Source: Serratia sp. DD3
GTDB taxonomy: Bacteria; Pseudomonadota; Gammaproteobacteria; Enterobacterales; Enterobacteriaceae
Assembly (NCBI RefSeq): GCF_000496755.2
Contig: NZ_AYKS02000017.1
Span: 23,672 to 87,671, forward strand
Length of the DNA: 64,000 bases
Direction of reading: 5' to 3'
Shown: in pieces, positions 51,739 through 63,703 of the stretch
Numbering within the stretch: position 1 is the stretch's first letter
Layout of the letters: every line of letters begins with the position of its first letter
Translations under genes and position numbers: made by a program
Notes under the pieces: generated by a model
What the model was told of the DNA's origin: nothing
What the model saw: only the letters and a program-made list of their open reading frames with translations
Databases searched by the model: none

Positions 51739-52758
51739 TTATTTCTTGTGGCGAATACGCGGGTTAACGATGCCATACAGCACGTCCACCAGCAGGTTAA
51801 CCAGAATAATCATACAGGCGACCAGTAATACGCCCCCCTGAACCACCGGGTAATCACGACGTTGCAGCGCATCCATCAACCAGCGCCCCAAGCCAGGCCA
51901 GGAGAAGATGGTTTCAGTCAGGATAGCCCCCGCCAGCAACGTACCAACCTGCAGACCAATCACCGTCACCACCGGTAGCAAGGCATTACGCAACGCATGT
52001 ACCACGATCACCCGCATACGGCTCAGGCCTTTGGCGCGCGCGGTACGAATATAGTCCTCACCCAGCACTTCCAACATCGAGGAACGGGTCATACGCACAA
52101 TAACCGCCAGAGGGATAGTACCCAACACAATGGCAGGCAGGATCATATGCATCACGGCATCTTTAAAATCGCCCGGCTCCCCCCAGATCAGGGTATCTAT
52201 CAACATAAAACCGGTCAGCGGCAAGCTCTCGTCGAGGAATACCGTATCGCTTATCCGCCCCGAGACCGGGGTAAGATTAAGCTGCACCGATACCAGCATG
52301 ATCAACATCATGCCCCACCAGAAAATCGGCATCGAATAACCGGTCAATGAGATCCCCACTGCCGTGTGATCGAAGACTGAACCCCGCTTAACCGCTGCCA
52401 GCACCCCCACGGGGATACCCAGCATCACGGCAAAAAGCATTGCGCATAAACCCAGTTCCATCGTCGCCTTAAAACGGGGAACAAACTCTTGCCAAACGGG
52501 AATTCGGCTTTTGAGGGATAAACCCAAATCGCCCTGTAACACGTTGGTCACGTAAGTGAAATATTGTTGATAGAGCGGTTTGTCCAACCCCATCTCTGCC
52601 ATGAGCTGAGCATGGCGTTCAGCGGAGATACCGCGCTCCCCGGCCATAATGGTCACCGGATCCCCGGGGATCATATGGACAAATGCAAAAGTCAGCAATG
52701 TAATGCCGATAAACGTTGGGATAACCAACCCCAAACGTCGGAGTATGAACTGCAACAT
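51739..52758 (-). CDS. dppB: Dipeptide ABC transporter permease DppB
   Basis: Partner permease of DppC. ATG 52758 (MLQFILRRLGLVIPTF) gives 339 residues exactly as in E. coli; the frame is open to 52833 but not conserved. N-terminal OppB/DppB domain with FVHMIPGDPV, EAA-loop YIRTARAKGLSRMRVIVVHALRN, and C-terminal DALQRRDYPVVQGG. It is separated from dppA by 195 nt with hairpins, a usual set-up for making more binding protein than permease. Confidence 0.96.
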   Translation of the reverse strand: MLQFILRRLGLVIPTFIGITLLTFAFVHMIPGDPVTIMAGERGISAERHAQLMAEMGLDKPLYQQYFTYVTNVLQGDLGLSLKSRIPVWQEFVPRFKATMELGLCAMLFAVMLGIPVGVLAAVKRGSVFDHTAVGISLTGYSMPIFWWGMMLIMLVSVQLNLTPVSGRISDTVFLDESLPLTGFMLIDTLIWGEPGDFKDAVMHMILPAIVLGTIPLAVIVRMTRSSMLEVLGEDYIRTARAKGLSRMRVIVVHALRNALLPVVTVIGLQVGTLLAGAILTETIFSWPGLGRWLMDALQRRDYPVVQGGVLLVACMIILVNLLVDVLYGIVNPRIRHKK

Positions 52759-52921
52759 ATCCCGAACTCTCTGTATTCTGTATAAAGAGCCCGACAGCGC
52801 ATCGTCTGCCGGGTTTATTAAAACGCACTGCACGACATCTTCTGGAGACAGGAAGGCAGAGGCGTAACATCTGGCCCCTGCCTAATAACATCCTGCTAAT
52901 TTCAAATGACAACCAGGTGGT

Positions 52922-52945
52922 CAGGGCAGAAGAGACTCTGCCCTG
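52922..52945 (-). other. Hairpin between dppA and dppB
   Basis: Read leftward: CAGGGCAGA-GTCTCT-TCTGCCCTG, a perfect 9-bp stem 8 nt after the dppA stop. A second stem (CCCGGCAG...CTGTCGGG, about 52790-52815) lies nearer dppB. Neither has a strong U tract. They probably protect the dppA 3' end or reduce read-through into dppBCDF. Confidence 0.6.
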
Positions 52946-52953
52946 CATCGGGT

Positions 52954-54561
52954 TTAATCCAGAGAAACATTCTCAAAGTGGTGCTTACCAAGCGGATCAA
53001 CCACATAGCCCTTCACTTCTTTACGCACGGGCTCGTAAACGGTTGAGTGGGCAATAATCAATGCCGGAGCCTGCTCATTCATCACCACTTGCGCCTGCTT
53101 GTAAAGTTCTACGCGTTTTTCGTGATCAGCGGCAGAACGAGCCGGTTGGATCAGATCTTCAAATGGCTTGTAACACCAGCGTGAGTAGTTAGAGCCATCT
53201 TTTGCGGCAGCACAACTGAACAGCGTCGCGAAGAAGTTATCTGGGTCACCATTATCACCGGTCCAACCCATCATCACCGCCTGATGTTCGCCATCTTTGG
53301 CACGCTTGAGGTATTCGCCCCACTCGTAAGTGACAATCTTGGCATTCACGCCAATTTTCGCCCAGTCAGACTGGATCATTTCGGCCATGCGGCGGGCATT
53401 AGGGTTGTAAGGGCGCTGTACTGGCATTGCCCACAGTTCAACAGTGAAACCGTCTGGCAGACCCGCTTCCTTCAGCAGTTCTTTCGCTTTGACAGGGTCA
53501 TAAGCATAGTCTTTAACCGCATCGTTATAGCCCCACATGGTCGGCGGGATCAGGTTCTTGGCAGCTTGACCCGCCCCCTGGTAAACCGCATCAATGATGG
53601 CTTGCTTGTTAACCGCCATGGTCAGTGCCTGACGCACTTTGACGTTATCGAACGGTTTTTTCTCAACGTTGAACGACAGGTAACCGACATTCAGACCAGG
53701 CTGTTCCATCACGTTGATGGTTTTGTCCTGCTTCATACGCGCGATATCAGCCGGGTTGGGATACGGCATGACCTGACACTCGTTTTTCTGCAGTTTGGCA
53801 TAACGCACAGCGGCATCTGGCGTGATGGAGAACACCAAGCGATCGATCTTCGCCTTGGTACCCCAGTATTCCTCAAAGGCTTTGTAAAGGATCTTCGAGT
53901 CTTTCTGATATTGCAGCAATTGGAACGGACCGGTGCCAATTGGGTTGAGATCAACGACTTCTGGCTTACCTGCTTTCATCATATTGTCAGCATATTCCGC
54001 AGACAGAATGGAGGCAAAGTCCATACCCAAGTCAGCCAGGAATGGTGCTTCAGGACGCGTCAGGGTGAAACGCACCGTGTGGTCATCAACTTTTTCGATC
54101 TTGCTGATCAGATCCTGCATCCCCATCCCTTGGAAGTATTCATAGGTGCCGCCAGAGACCTTGTGGTAAGGATGGTTCGGGTCAAGCTGACGCATAAAGG
54201 AATACACCACGTCATCAGCATTGAAATCGCGAGTAGGTTTAAAATCTTTGCTCGATTGCCACTTCACGCCTTGGCGCAAGTGGAAAGTATAGGTTTTGCC
54301 GTCTTCGCTGACGTCCCACTTCTCTGCCAGGCCGGGTTCCAGTTCGGTGGTGCCTGACTTGAACTCAACCAGGCGGTTATAGATCGGTACTGCACTGGCA
54401 TCATAGGTGGTACCAGAAGTAAACAACTGCGGGTTGAACCCTTCAGGAGAACCCTCTGAACAGTAAACCAATGTTTTTGCTTGTACGCTTGCCGCTACAG
54501 TCAAGGCAATCAGCCCAATACCGCATTTCAAAATTCCTGATTTTCCCAAGGAACGTATCAT
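52954..54561 (-). CDS. dppA: Periplasmic dipeptide-binding protein DppA
   Basis: Captures dipeptides (and heme in E. coli) for DppBCDF. 535 residues, the E. coli length. Signal peptide of 28 residues (MIRSLGKSGILKCG..., cleavage after VQA), then the SBP_bac_5 fold with LVYCSEGSPEGFNPQLFTSGTT, LNPIGTGPFQL and GWTGDNGDPDNFF. Ribosome site GGAG lies 8 nt before the ATG. The CA-rich leader beside it fits GcvB repression. Confidence 0.98.
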   Translation of the reverse strand: MIRSLGKSGILKCGIGLIALTVAASVQAKTLVYCSEGSPEGFNPQLFTSGTTYDASAVPIYNRLVEFKSGTTELEPGLAEKWDVSEDGKTYTFHLRQGVKWQSSKDFKPTRDFNADDVVYSFMRQLDPNHPYHKVSGGTYEYFQGMGMQDLISKIEKVDDHTVRFTLTRPEAPFLADLGMDFASILSAEYADNMMKAGKPEVVDLNPIGTGPFQLLQYQKDSKILYKAFEEYWGTKAKIDRLVFSITPDAAVRYAKLQKNECQVMPYPNPADIARMKQDKTINVMEQPGLNVGYLSFNVEKKPFDNVKVRQALTMAVNKQAIIDAVYQGAGQAAKNLIPPTMWGYNDAVKDYAYDPVKAKELLKEAGLPDGFTVELWAMPVQRPYNPNARRMAEMIQSDWAKIGVNAKIVTYEWGEYLKRAKDGEHQAVMMGWTGDNGDPDNFFATLFSCAAAKDGSNYSRWCYKPFEDLIQPARSAADHEKRVELYKQAQVVMNEQAPALIIAHSTVYEPVRKEVKGYVVDPLGKHHFENVSLD

Positions 54562-54573
54562 CGCTCGTGCTCC

Positions 54574-54590
54574 GTATGTGGTGTGTGTAT
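54574..54590 (-). promoter_or_regulatory. CA-rich GcvB-type target in the dppA leader
   Basis: The dppA mRNA leader reads ATACACACACCACATAC just upstream of the GGAG ribosome site. GcvB sRNA represses dppA in E. coli and Salmonella by pairing its GU-rich R1 region with such CA-rich elements. The site is seen; regulation is inferred from those relatives. Confidence 0.6.
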
Positions 54591-54944
54591 GACTGCCAGA
54601 ACCTCTATTTTTTATTACGCTGTCTCTGTGCAGTTAGTCATCGAATAAAGTATGAAAATGCTGGGTGGAACGCATCACAGCAAAACGTCCGCCTGTTCAG
54701 GATATCTGCAGGCAGCCGTCAGTTTTATCCGTCAGTTTACCAAATTGCCAACTGTTTGTGGCGGCGTCAATATAACCGGGATGAATTTATACGTAATATG
54801 TGAAACAACAAACAAACATAAAAAAAACATAACAGCAACATGATAAAATTAAAGTCTCAATTTTTACTAAAATCCAGTTCAGCCAGCTAAGAAAACAGCA
54901 TAAACCCAGAATTAATAGCCAATCAAAAAACCAAAATTTTATTG

Positions 54945-55061
54945 ATGAAAGAAGAGCATCTAAAAGATTATTTTTTCATTATAGCTGAAAAACAGGATGA
55001 AATGCTGAGGGCGGTGGGCAAAAATCAGTCGGACATCAAGGTGCTGCTGCTACTCAGCTGA
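54945..55061 (+). CDS. Possible 38-residue small protein
   Basis: Small frame MKEEHLKDYFFIIAEKQDEM... ending KVLLLLS, upstream of dppA and on the opposite strand. It is amphipathic and plausible as protein, but there is no Shine-Dalgarno sequence before the ATG and no family that I recognise. It may be a remnant. The remainder of 54600-55190 is AT-rich with no other gene seen; the dppA promoter must lie in it. Confidence 0.25.
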   Translation: MKEEHLKDYFFIIAEKQDEMLRAVGKNQSDIKVLLLLS

Positions 55062-55247
55062 TTCATGTTACGGGGAAAAACATACTCCGTTTTGAACCGC
55101 GCTTTATAGGGCAGTAAGGCAGCAAACAAGGACATATTCAAGTTCACTGGGCAGACACACAGAGGATAGCTTAGGAATCGCTGGTCTTCCCCAAGATTCC
55201 AGGCCGTTTTGTCTCATCCTCTTAAACGACAGGCTTAAACGACAGGA

Positions 55248-55464
55248 GAAAAAAAACCTGCTAAAAAGCAGGTTTTTCAAATTTGGTCGGCGAGAGAGGA
55301 TTACTCGCATCTTCGATGCTTGCCCTTCGGGCCGTTGCTGGCGCAACGTGGTCTCGCTTCGCTCGGCTCAAACCTCCTTCGGAGGTTCTCATCCTCTTAA
55401 ACTATGGGCGAAAAAAAACCTGCTAAAAAGCAGGTTTTTCAAATTTGGTCGGCGAGAGAGGATT
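55248..55464 (-). repeat. Duplicated tRNA-Pro 3' end plus terminator with palindrome spacer
   Basis: A 55-bp exact direct repeat occupies 55248-55302 and 55410-55464. Each holds the terminator hairpin (AACCTGC...GCAGGTT) and the last 19-20 nt of tRNA-Pro, including CCA. The right copy is the real tRNA end; the left is an orphan 3' fragment. The 107-bp spacer holds GCATC-TTC-GATGC, GCCC-TTC-GGGC, GTTGC-TGGC-GCAAC and ACCTCC-TTC-GGAGGT palindromes. Left of it, CTTAAACGACAGG is repeated in tandem (about 55221-55246). Confidence 0.85.
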
Positions 55465-55522
55465 CGAACCTCCGACCCACTGGTCCCAAACCAGTTGCGC
55501 TACCAAGCTGCGCTACTCGCCG
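55446..55522 (-). tRNA. tRNA-Pro(UGG), second copy
   Basis: 77 nt with encoded CCA and anticodon UGG, identical at every position to the gene at 6350-6426. It lies upstream of dppA, where E. coli has proK (anticodon CGG), so the locus agrees but the isoacceptor does not. It has its own terminator at 55410-55438 and a duplicated 3' end next to it. Confidence 0.96.
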
Positions 55523-55615
55523 ATGCGGGGCGCATATTACTGCTGGGTATCATGCTCGTCAATCACTTTTTTGACCCGCCCCTAAAAGTGAGGGTAAAAA
55601 CGCCAGCGGATAAGA

Positions 55616-59151
<3,536 letters not shown>

Positions 59152-59220
59152 TAAATTTGGTTGAGCCATGACGGTAACATTCTGTTTTTCCATCCGGCAA
59201 GACCTTCCCGCACAAAGTTA

Positions 59221-59257
59221 TCGAAGTGTGATCTGGAGTACAAAATCACACTATCGA
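59221..59257. promoter_or_regulatory. Inverted repeat upstream of the PTS leader
   Basis: TCGA-AGTGTGAT, 12-nt centre, ATCACACT-A-TCGA: two 12-13 nt arms, about 70 bp upstream of the RAT element. Each arm holds TGTGA or TCACA, but spacing is 14, not the 6 of a CRP site. It may be a repressor operator or paired half-sites near the promoter. No bglG-like or repressor gene is adjacent. Confidence 0.4.
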
Positions 59258-59634
59258 AATAGAGTGACCGTTAAAATTTGATCACGGTTAACGCCCCAGG
59301 AAAACATTAACCAGTCTAATTGAAATTGAAGGGGTAACTTAATGTGTACAGATATGGAAGCAGATTACCCAACCAGGATGGAATCCATTAAAAACCAATA
59401 TTAACAACATGTTGAGCACATCAAAAGGTCTTCATACTCTCGAAACATCCGCTTGATTTCTGACAAATAAATAAGATTTTTCTTAAAAATACTTACCATT
59501 TTTCAAATTAATACCAAAATAGCTCCCCATTACCCAACAAAATACATCAGAAAAACTAATTAAAAGGTAGACAAAAATAACTCACAGTATTATTAATGTT
59601 GTCCTGAAAATTTGATTGAGGGTGAGCAGTTGTC

Positions 59635-60384
59635 ATGGCACTACGTAGCGAACTTGGGCGAATTTTGATTACTGGTGCAAGTGGTCGTGTAGCAACGGCA
59701 TTCAGACAGTTTGCTGGTCATCGTTACACTTTTCGTTTAGCCGAAAAGGATATCGATATGCTGAATGAGCTGCGACCCGAAGATCAAGCGTTGGCTTTTG
59801 ATATCAGCGATATTGAAGCCTGCCGTAATGCCTGCGCCAATATTGATACCGTACTACATCTGGCAGCCGAGCCCACTCCTGATATCAAGTTTCACGCGTC
59901 ATTGATGAACAACAATATCCTTGGCACATTCAATATATTCCGGGCGGCAAAAGATGCGGGCTGTAAACGCGTGGTGTTCGCCAGCAGCTCCCTTGCCGTG
60001 GAAGGTTATCCCTTGAATTATCAAGTACGCCCCGAAGATGCACCGAGACCCAAAAATATGTACGGTGCCAGTAAGGCATTTGGTGAAGGTATCGCCGCCT
60101 ATTTCGCCTATCAGGAAGGTCTTTCTGCGTTATCGGTACGGATTGCCAACTGCACCACTCTGGAAAAGGGCCAGCAGGTGAGCGCTCGTGATATGAGCAC
60201 TTTTCTTAGTCACCGGGATGCGGCTGACCTACTTGATCGCTGTATCCGCATCACCGATGTACAGTACGCTGTAGTACACGGCATCTCCAACAACCAATAC
60301 AAACGACTCTCACTGGAAGAAACCACTCGCCTGCTTGACTACTACCCTGAAGACGACGCATTTACCCTGTTCGGCTTTACTTAA
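59635..60384 (+). CDS. NAD-dependent epimerase/dehydratase, uronate dehydrogenase-like
   Basis: Extended SDR of 249 residues. Rossmann motif ITGASGRVATA (about residues 12-22), LHLAAEP (NAD site), SSSLAVEG and the catalytic YGASK (Tyr-X3-Lys, about residue 142). Closest in pattern to uronate (hexuronate C1) dehydrogenases and related sugar-acid SDRs. It stands alone, divergent from the PTS operon by 650 bp of AT-rich DNA (59152-59634) in which only the inverted repeat at 59221 stands out. The substrate is unknown. Confidence 0.85.
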   Translation: MALRSELGRILITGASGRVATAFRQFAGHRYTFRLAEKDIDMLNELRPEDQALAFDISDIEACRNACANIDTVLHLAAEPTPDIKFHASLMNNNILGTFNIFRAAKDAGCKRVVFASSSLAVEGYPLNYQVRPEDAPRPKNMYGASKAFGEGIAAYFAYQEGLSALSVRIANCTTLEKGQQVSARDMSTFLSHRDAADLLDRCIRITDVQYAVVHGISNNQYKRLSLEETTRLLDYYPEDDAFTLFGFT

Positions 60385-60506
60385 TCCACTAAGATGCAAA
60401 ACCAATGAAAGCGCTAAACCTGGCGATAATGATTAACGGCAGGAAAATGGCATTGGTATCAATGATACCAATGCTACTGATAAACATAATTATATTGCTA
60501 AGTATG

Positions 60507-60743
60507 TTACGGTTTTTCAGCAATCTTGCGCAGATACTCGTTATTTTTAAATGCAATAATAATCATTTCAAAAGAGACTCGGGTCATGACACAAACAATC
60601 ACCAACCCCAGTAGGCCATAGAAAAAATCAACCATATACATATACCCAATGCCAAAGAGAATCGTCCCTAGCAGACTGAGCCAATACAAAAAGGTAATAA
60701 TTTTTGGGGTCAGCATCGCATCGAAAAAGAAAATGCTTTTCAT
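60507..60743 (-). CDS. DUF4282-like small membrane protein
   Basis: 78 residues from ATG 60743 (MKSIFFFDAMLTPKIITFLYW), with GAAGGA upstream. Two membrane helices at about 14-33 and 38-60, followed by VSFEMIIIAFKNNEYLRKI. The pattern FFD...TPKII...YW...R-S-E-hydrophobic-F-N-L matches the DUF4282 family of inner-membrane proteins. Function unknown. It converges with the SDR gene. Low GC, unlike the core genes. Confidence 0.75.
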   Translation of the reverse strand: MKSIFFFDAMLTPKIITFLYWLSLLGTILFGIGYMYMVDFFYGLLGLVIVCVMTRVSFEMIIIAFKNNEYLRKIAEKP

Positions 60744-60867
60744 TCTATATCCTTCAGTTAATGTCAATCATTCCAACGAAGAGTAACCAAAACCTCATTG
60801 TTTAATACTGCAAAGAAATAATATATATTTTTACGTATATTTACAAACTGCAAGCGCACTGCTGTCA

Positions 60868-61018
60868 ATACCCAAAATAATTCGAGTTGCCTGAAGACGG
60901 CCAATCCGAGACAAATCGATCAGCAATCGATTTGAACAGCGCTTGTGTTGGCCCGCAGAGTGAACCTCATGGATGAGACGAGTAACCTCAGCCAACACTC
61001 AAGCAACTTGAAGTATGG
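60868..61018. repeat. MITE-like intergenic repeat, best-preserved copy
   Basis: About 150 bp starting CCCAAAATAATTCGAGTTGCC and ending GCAACTTGAAGTATGG: imperfect terminal inverted repeats (ATAATTCGAGTTGC against ATACTTCAAGTTGC). Interior has ACAAATCGATCAGCAATCGATTTGAACAGC-type palindromes, GGCCCGC and ACCTCATGGATGAG, also seen in inverted orientation at 17870-18100. Non-coding. The rest of 60744-61954 is AT-rich and shows no gene. Confidence 0.75.
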
Positions 61019-61677
61019 CGAGTATATTCATTTTCACTCAAGCGGTGGTTGACAGGTCATAACCGCAAGGCGTTGATTAGATGCCTGGTTAGCCTGCCAG
61101 ACAAAGAATCGACCTAACGGTCTGCCAGACAGATCCGCTTGGCATTGGGACACATCATTTTCATTGCTCATTGCTCATTGCTCGCTTTACAATCAAGCCA
61201 ACCAAACCAAAAACAGAATAAAAACAATGTAATAGAATAAAATTAAAATTTTATTCTATTTTTTATAAAATTTTGCAACATTAAACTACTCAAAATCAGT
61301 GAAGCCAACCACCTCGTTATATTTATAAAATAATAACATTATGTTTTATTGCAGAATTAAACACCAGATTAATAAAAAAATAAAAGATAACAAACCTAAT
61401 CTTGCGCTTTTCTAGAGCGCTAATTACATGAGTAGATTTCTTGATAAGGGTGAGATTATTCTTATAATGCAGCCAAGTGAATGCGACTTATACGTTAAAT
61501 AATATTAATTGCCTATCGTTAGCAAACACTGCTAGACAGAGATGACGGTAATAATTTACCAAGCATACCGATCAATGCTTCACTCGTATCGTTATGCCCA
61601 ATGCAATTTAAAATAACCACATTTGACCCACACCAGGGAAAAACACACTCTGTTTTTACCAAATAAACGGTTATGCA

Positions 61678-61773
61678 CAAAATAATTCGAGTGCCTTGAT
61701 TGGGCCGAGTAACTATTGATCGGTAACTATTGATCGGTAACTACAGCCAGCATTCAGGCCGCTTGAAGGATAA
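61678..61773. repeat. Diverged repeat copy with internal 14-bp tandem repeat
   Basis: ACAAAATAATTCGAGTGCC at the left and CGCTTGAAGGATAAAG at the right resemble the family ends. Inside, GTAACTATTGATCG is repeated head to tail 2.5 times (61709-61743). It lies about 180 bp upstream of the LuxR-type gene. Confidence 0.55.
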
Positions 61774-61954
61774 AGTGTATATGGCATCTCTTAACTGAAC
61801 CATACCCATGATACTTGATATTACATGGCTATTAGTTGTTCATTATAAATGACGTTATCCACCAGCCATGCCATCCATCTGTAATTTTAATGATGAAAAT
61901 AAATTTCAAAAGTCAAAAAAAATACTTATGGATTTTACAAAAAACAGGGAAAAA

Positions 61955-62605
61955 ATGAGCATTAGGAAAAATTTATTTATCCAACATGCCTGCATGTATA
62001 CCAGGGAAGGTATAAAATCAACCTTATCTCGTCTTTCATGTGGCAATATTGACCTAACGGTTATTGCGGAAAAAAAATATTTAGAAATCAGTGACTATCT
62101 AGCATTACCCGGCACTGATGTAGATGTTTTTATTTTAGGCTTACAAAACACTTATGATAGCTATGGGAACACCCTTGATTTTATTATCAAATGGCTCCCC
62201 TTACACTATCCGCAAGCCAAAGTCATTATCATGGCGCAAACCCTTATTCTTGGGCGGCTGAAGGACTATCTTTCAGGTCTGAATAATGTTTCCGCTGTGC
62301 TGGATAATGCAATAACAATAAATGAGTTAAGTCACTATTTGCAAGATACCATCCTGAATTTACCAGATGTCAGGCAGAAATCAAAATCGACAACACCGCT
62401 GACACATCAAGAAATCAAGGTACTAAAATATTTGTTAAAAGGAATGCCAACCTTACAGGTTGCAAGAACAATGCAGATTCACCCAAAAACTGTCAGTGCC
62501 CACAAACGAGCAGCTATGATCAAATTGGGGATTACCTCATTACATAGTTTAATACAGTGCCAGGTCAACTTAAACATGATGGACAATTTATTAACCCAAA
62601 AATAA
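61955..62605 (+). CDS. LuxR/FixJ-type transcription regulator with pseudo-receiver
   Basis: ATG 61955 (MSIRKNLFIQHACMYTREG) has AGGGA 5-6 nt upstream and gives 216 residues; in-frame ATGs at 61868 and 61928 lack a ribosome site. The N-terminal 130 residues resemble the receiver-like domain of RcsA/BglJ proteins and lack a clear phospho-acceptor Asp set. The C-terminal HTH (about 150-205) has TPLTHQEIKVLKYLLKGMP and QIHPKTVSAHKRAAMIKLGI. Probably works as partner or target-specific activator; target unknown. AT-rich coding. Confidence 0.82.
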   Translation: MSIRKNLFIQHACMYTREGIKSTLSRLSCGNIDLTVIAEKKYLEISDYLALPGTDVDVFILGLQNTYDSYGNTLDFIIKWLPLHYPQAKVIIMAQTLILGRLKDYLSGLNNVSAVLDNAITINELSHYLQDTILNLPDVRQKSKSTTPLTHQEIKVLKYLLKGMPTLQVARTMQIHPKTVSAHKRAAMIKLGITSLHSLIQCQVNLNMMDNLLTQK

Positions 62606-62664
62606 TGACTAATTACTATCCGCAGTCACGACACAACAATACCAAGGGATGAGGTTTATAAACT

Positions 62665-62748
62665 ATGGATTCAAAAAATAAAACGGATTCACAGAATAAA
62701 ACCAATCCCGATACTTCACTGCTGATATATTCAATCTCGACATATTAA
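62665..62748 (+). CDS. Possible 27-residue peptide between two regulators
   Basis: ATG 62665 preceded by GATGAGG (spacing about 10) opens a 27-residue hydrophilic frame (MDSKNKTDSQNKTN...) that ends at 62748, overlapping the stop codon of the convergent winged-helix gene by 3 nt. Too short to judge by composition; listed because of the ribosome site. Confidence 0.2.
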   Translation: MDSKNKTDSQNKTNPDTSLLIYSISTY

Positions 62749-63140
62749 CCGTAAAAAAGTGGCGTCACTTTATGGTTATTAATAAAATAACCGGAATCTC
62801 TGACACTCGAAATAAAATCAGAAGAAAGCCCCATTGCCATCAATTTTCGTCTCAATTCATTGATAGCATGCCACAATCGCTGACTGGAGGAAGAGAGATT
62901 ATTGTCTTCCCAAACATTATTGAGGATATCATTCTTCGAGACAACGACACCTTTCTCACTGGTCAGTAATAAGGTTAGTAATCGCACTAGGTTTACACTA
63001 AGAGAAACTGCCGAAATTGTTACAGCACGCAATTCAGTGTCATCACTAAAGCGAATCAACCTTTTTTTATTTATATCAAATAAAATTTCTTCATCAATTA
63101 AAAAACCGTAAATCTCGCCCTTCATAATACCCATCAACAT
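62745..63140 (-). CDS. Winged-helix DNA-binding protein (OmpR/CadC/ToxR type)
   Basis: 131 residues from ATG 63140; ATGs at 63134 and 63125 are alternatives, with a weak GGG before the last. N-terminal beta strands (YGFLIDEEILFDINKKRLI) and a Trans_reg_C-type winged helix: LSVNLVRLLTLLLTSEKGVVVSKNDILNNVWED, SSSQRLWHAINELRRKL and the wing SVRDSGYFIN. No receiver and no membrane helix, so it is a stand-alone DNA-binding domain like small regulators in pathogenicity or fimbrial loci. Convergent with the LuxR-type gene. Confidence 0.8.
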   Translation of the reverse strand: MLMGIMKGEIYGFLIDEEILFDINKKRLIRFSDDTELRAVTISAVSLSVNLVRLLTLLLTSEKGVVVSKNDILNNVWEDNNLSSSSQRLWHAINELRRKLMAMGLSSDFISSVRDSGYFINNHKVTPLFYG

Positions 63141-63703
63141 ACTATAGATTAATCACATCTTGAGACAATTAAGTTACCGAAAAGGATAATTTTAAAAAAC
63201 CCTGCCACTAGCAGTGTATTTCGGCATACCCCATATCGCATCCAAACTGACAGCAAGGATAACACGCACAGCAATAGACTTTAGCCGACAATAAAAAAAA
63301 ACCTTAGTGAATTATTATTATTTATGCTGTTAAGATTAAAAAATGCCTTGGGGCAAAGCGTAGAAAGAATTCCCTTAATTAAGTTAATATTTTTTAAATA
63401 CAATATGCAATTAATTCAAATTTATATAACACACTGATTTAAAAGTAAAAAAATTTATACCTGAATTTACCAAAACAAAATAACACCTTTACCACACCGG
63501 CTGAATGACAATGATATCGAGTTTAATTTATTGATTTTAATATAAAAAAAATCTTAATCATACATTTAATATTGTTTACCCACGTGAAGGAGTCTATGCT
63601 CCGCTCCCTGAGCTTAGCCATCCCCTCATATGAGCAAGGCATGGCAAGGCTTCTGAGGTATGATCTCCGTTCTTGACCAGCTAATAGCGAGCAGACAGCC
63701 TCC
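63141..63703. other. AT-rich non-coding region and left flank of an insertion sequence
   Basis: 563 bp. To about 63570 it is strongly AT-rich with no supportable gene. After about 63575 composition changes, and the sequence up to the transposase ATG at 63704 is probably the left end of the IS. I could not define its terminal inverted repeat because the right end lies outside the window. Confidence 0.5.

Noticed and set aside
53284..54357. 357-codon rightward frame antisense to dppA
   Set aside because: It comes from the codon bias of dppA on the other strand; no motifs or ribosome site support it.
55248..55464. Integrated prophage or island at tRNA-Pro
   Set aside because: The duplicated tRNA end suggests an attachment site, but only 107 bp lie between the repeats and no integrase is present in the window.
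60868..61773. CRISPR array
   Set aside because: The repeats are few, imperfect, palindromic and without regular spacers; no cas gene is present.
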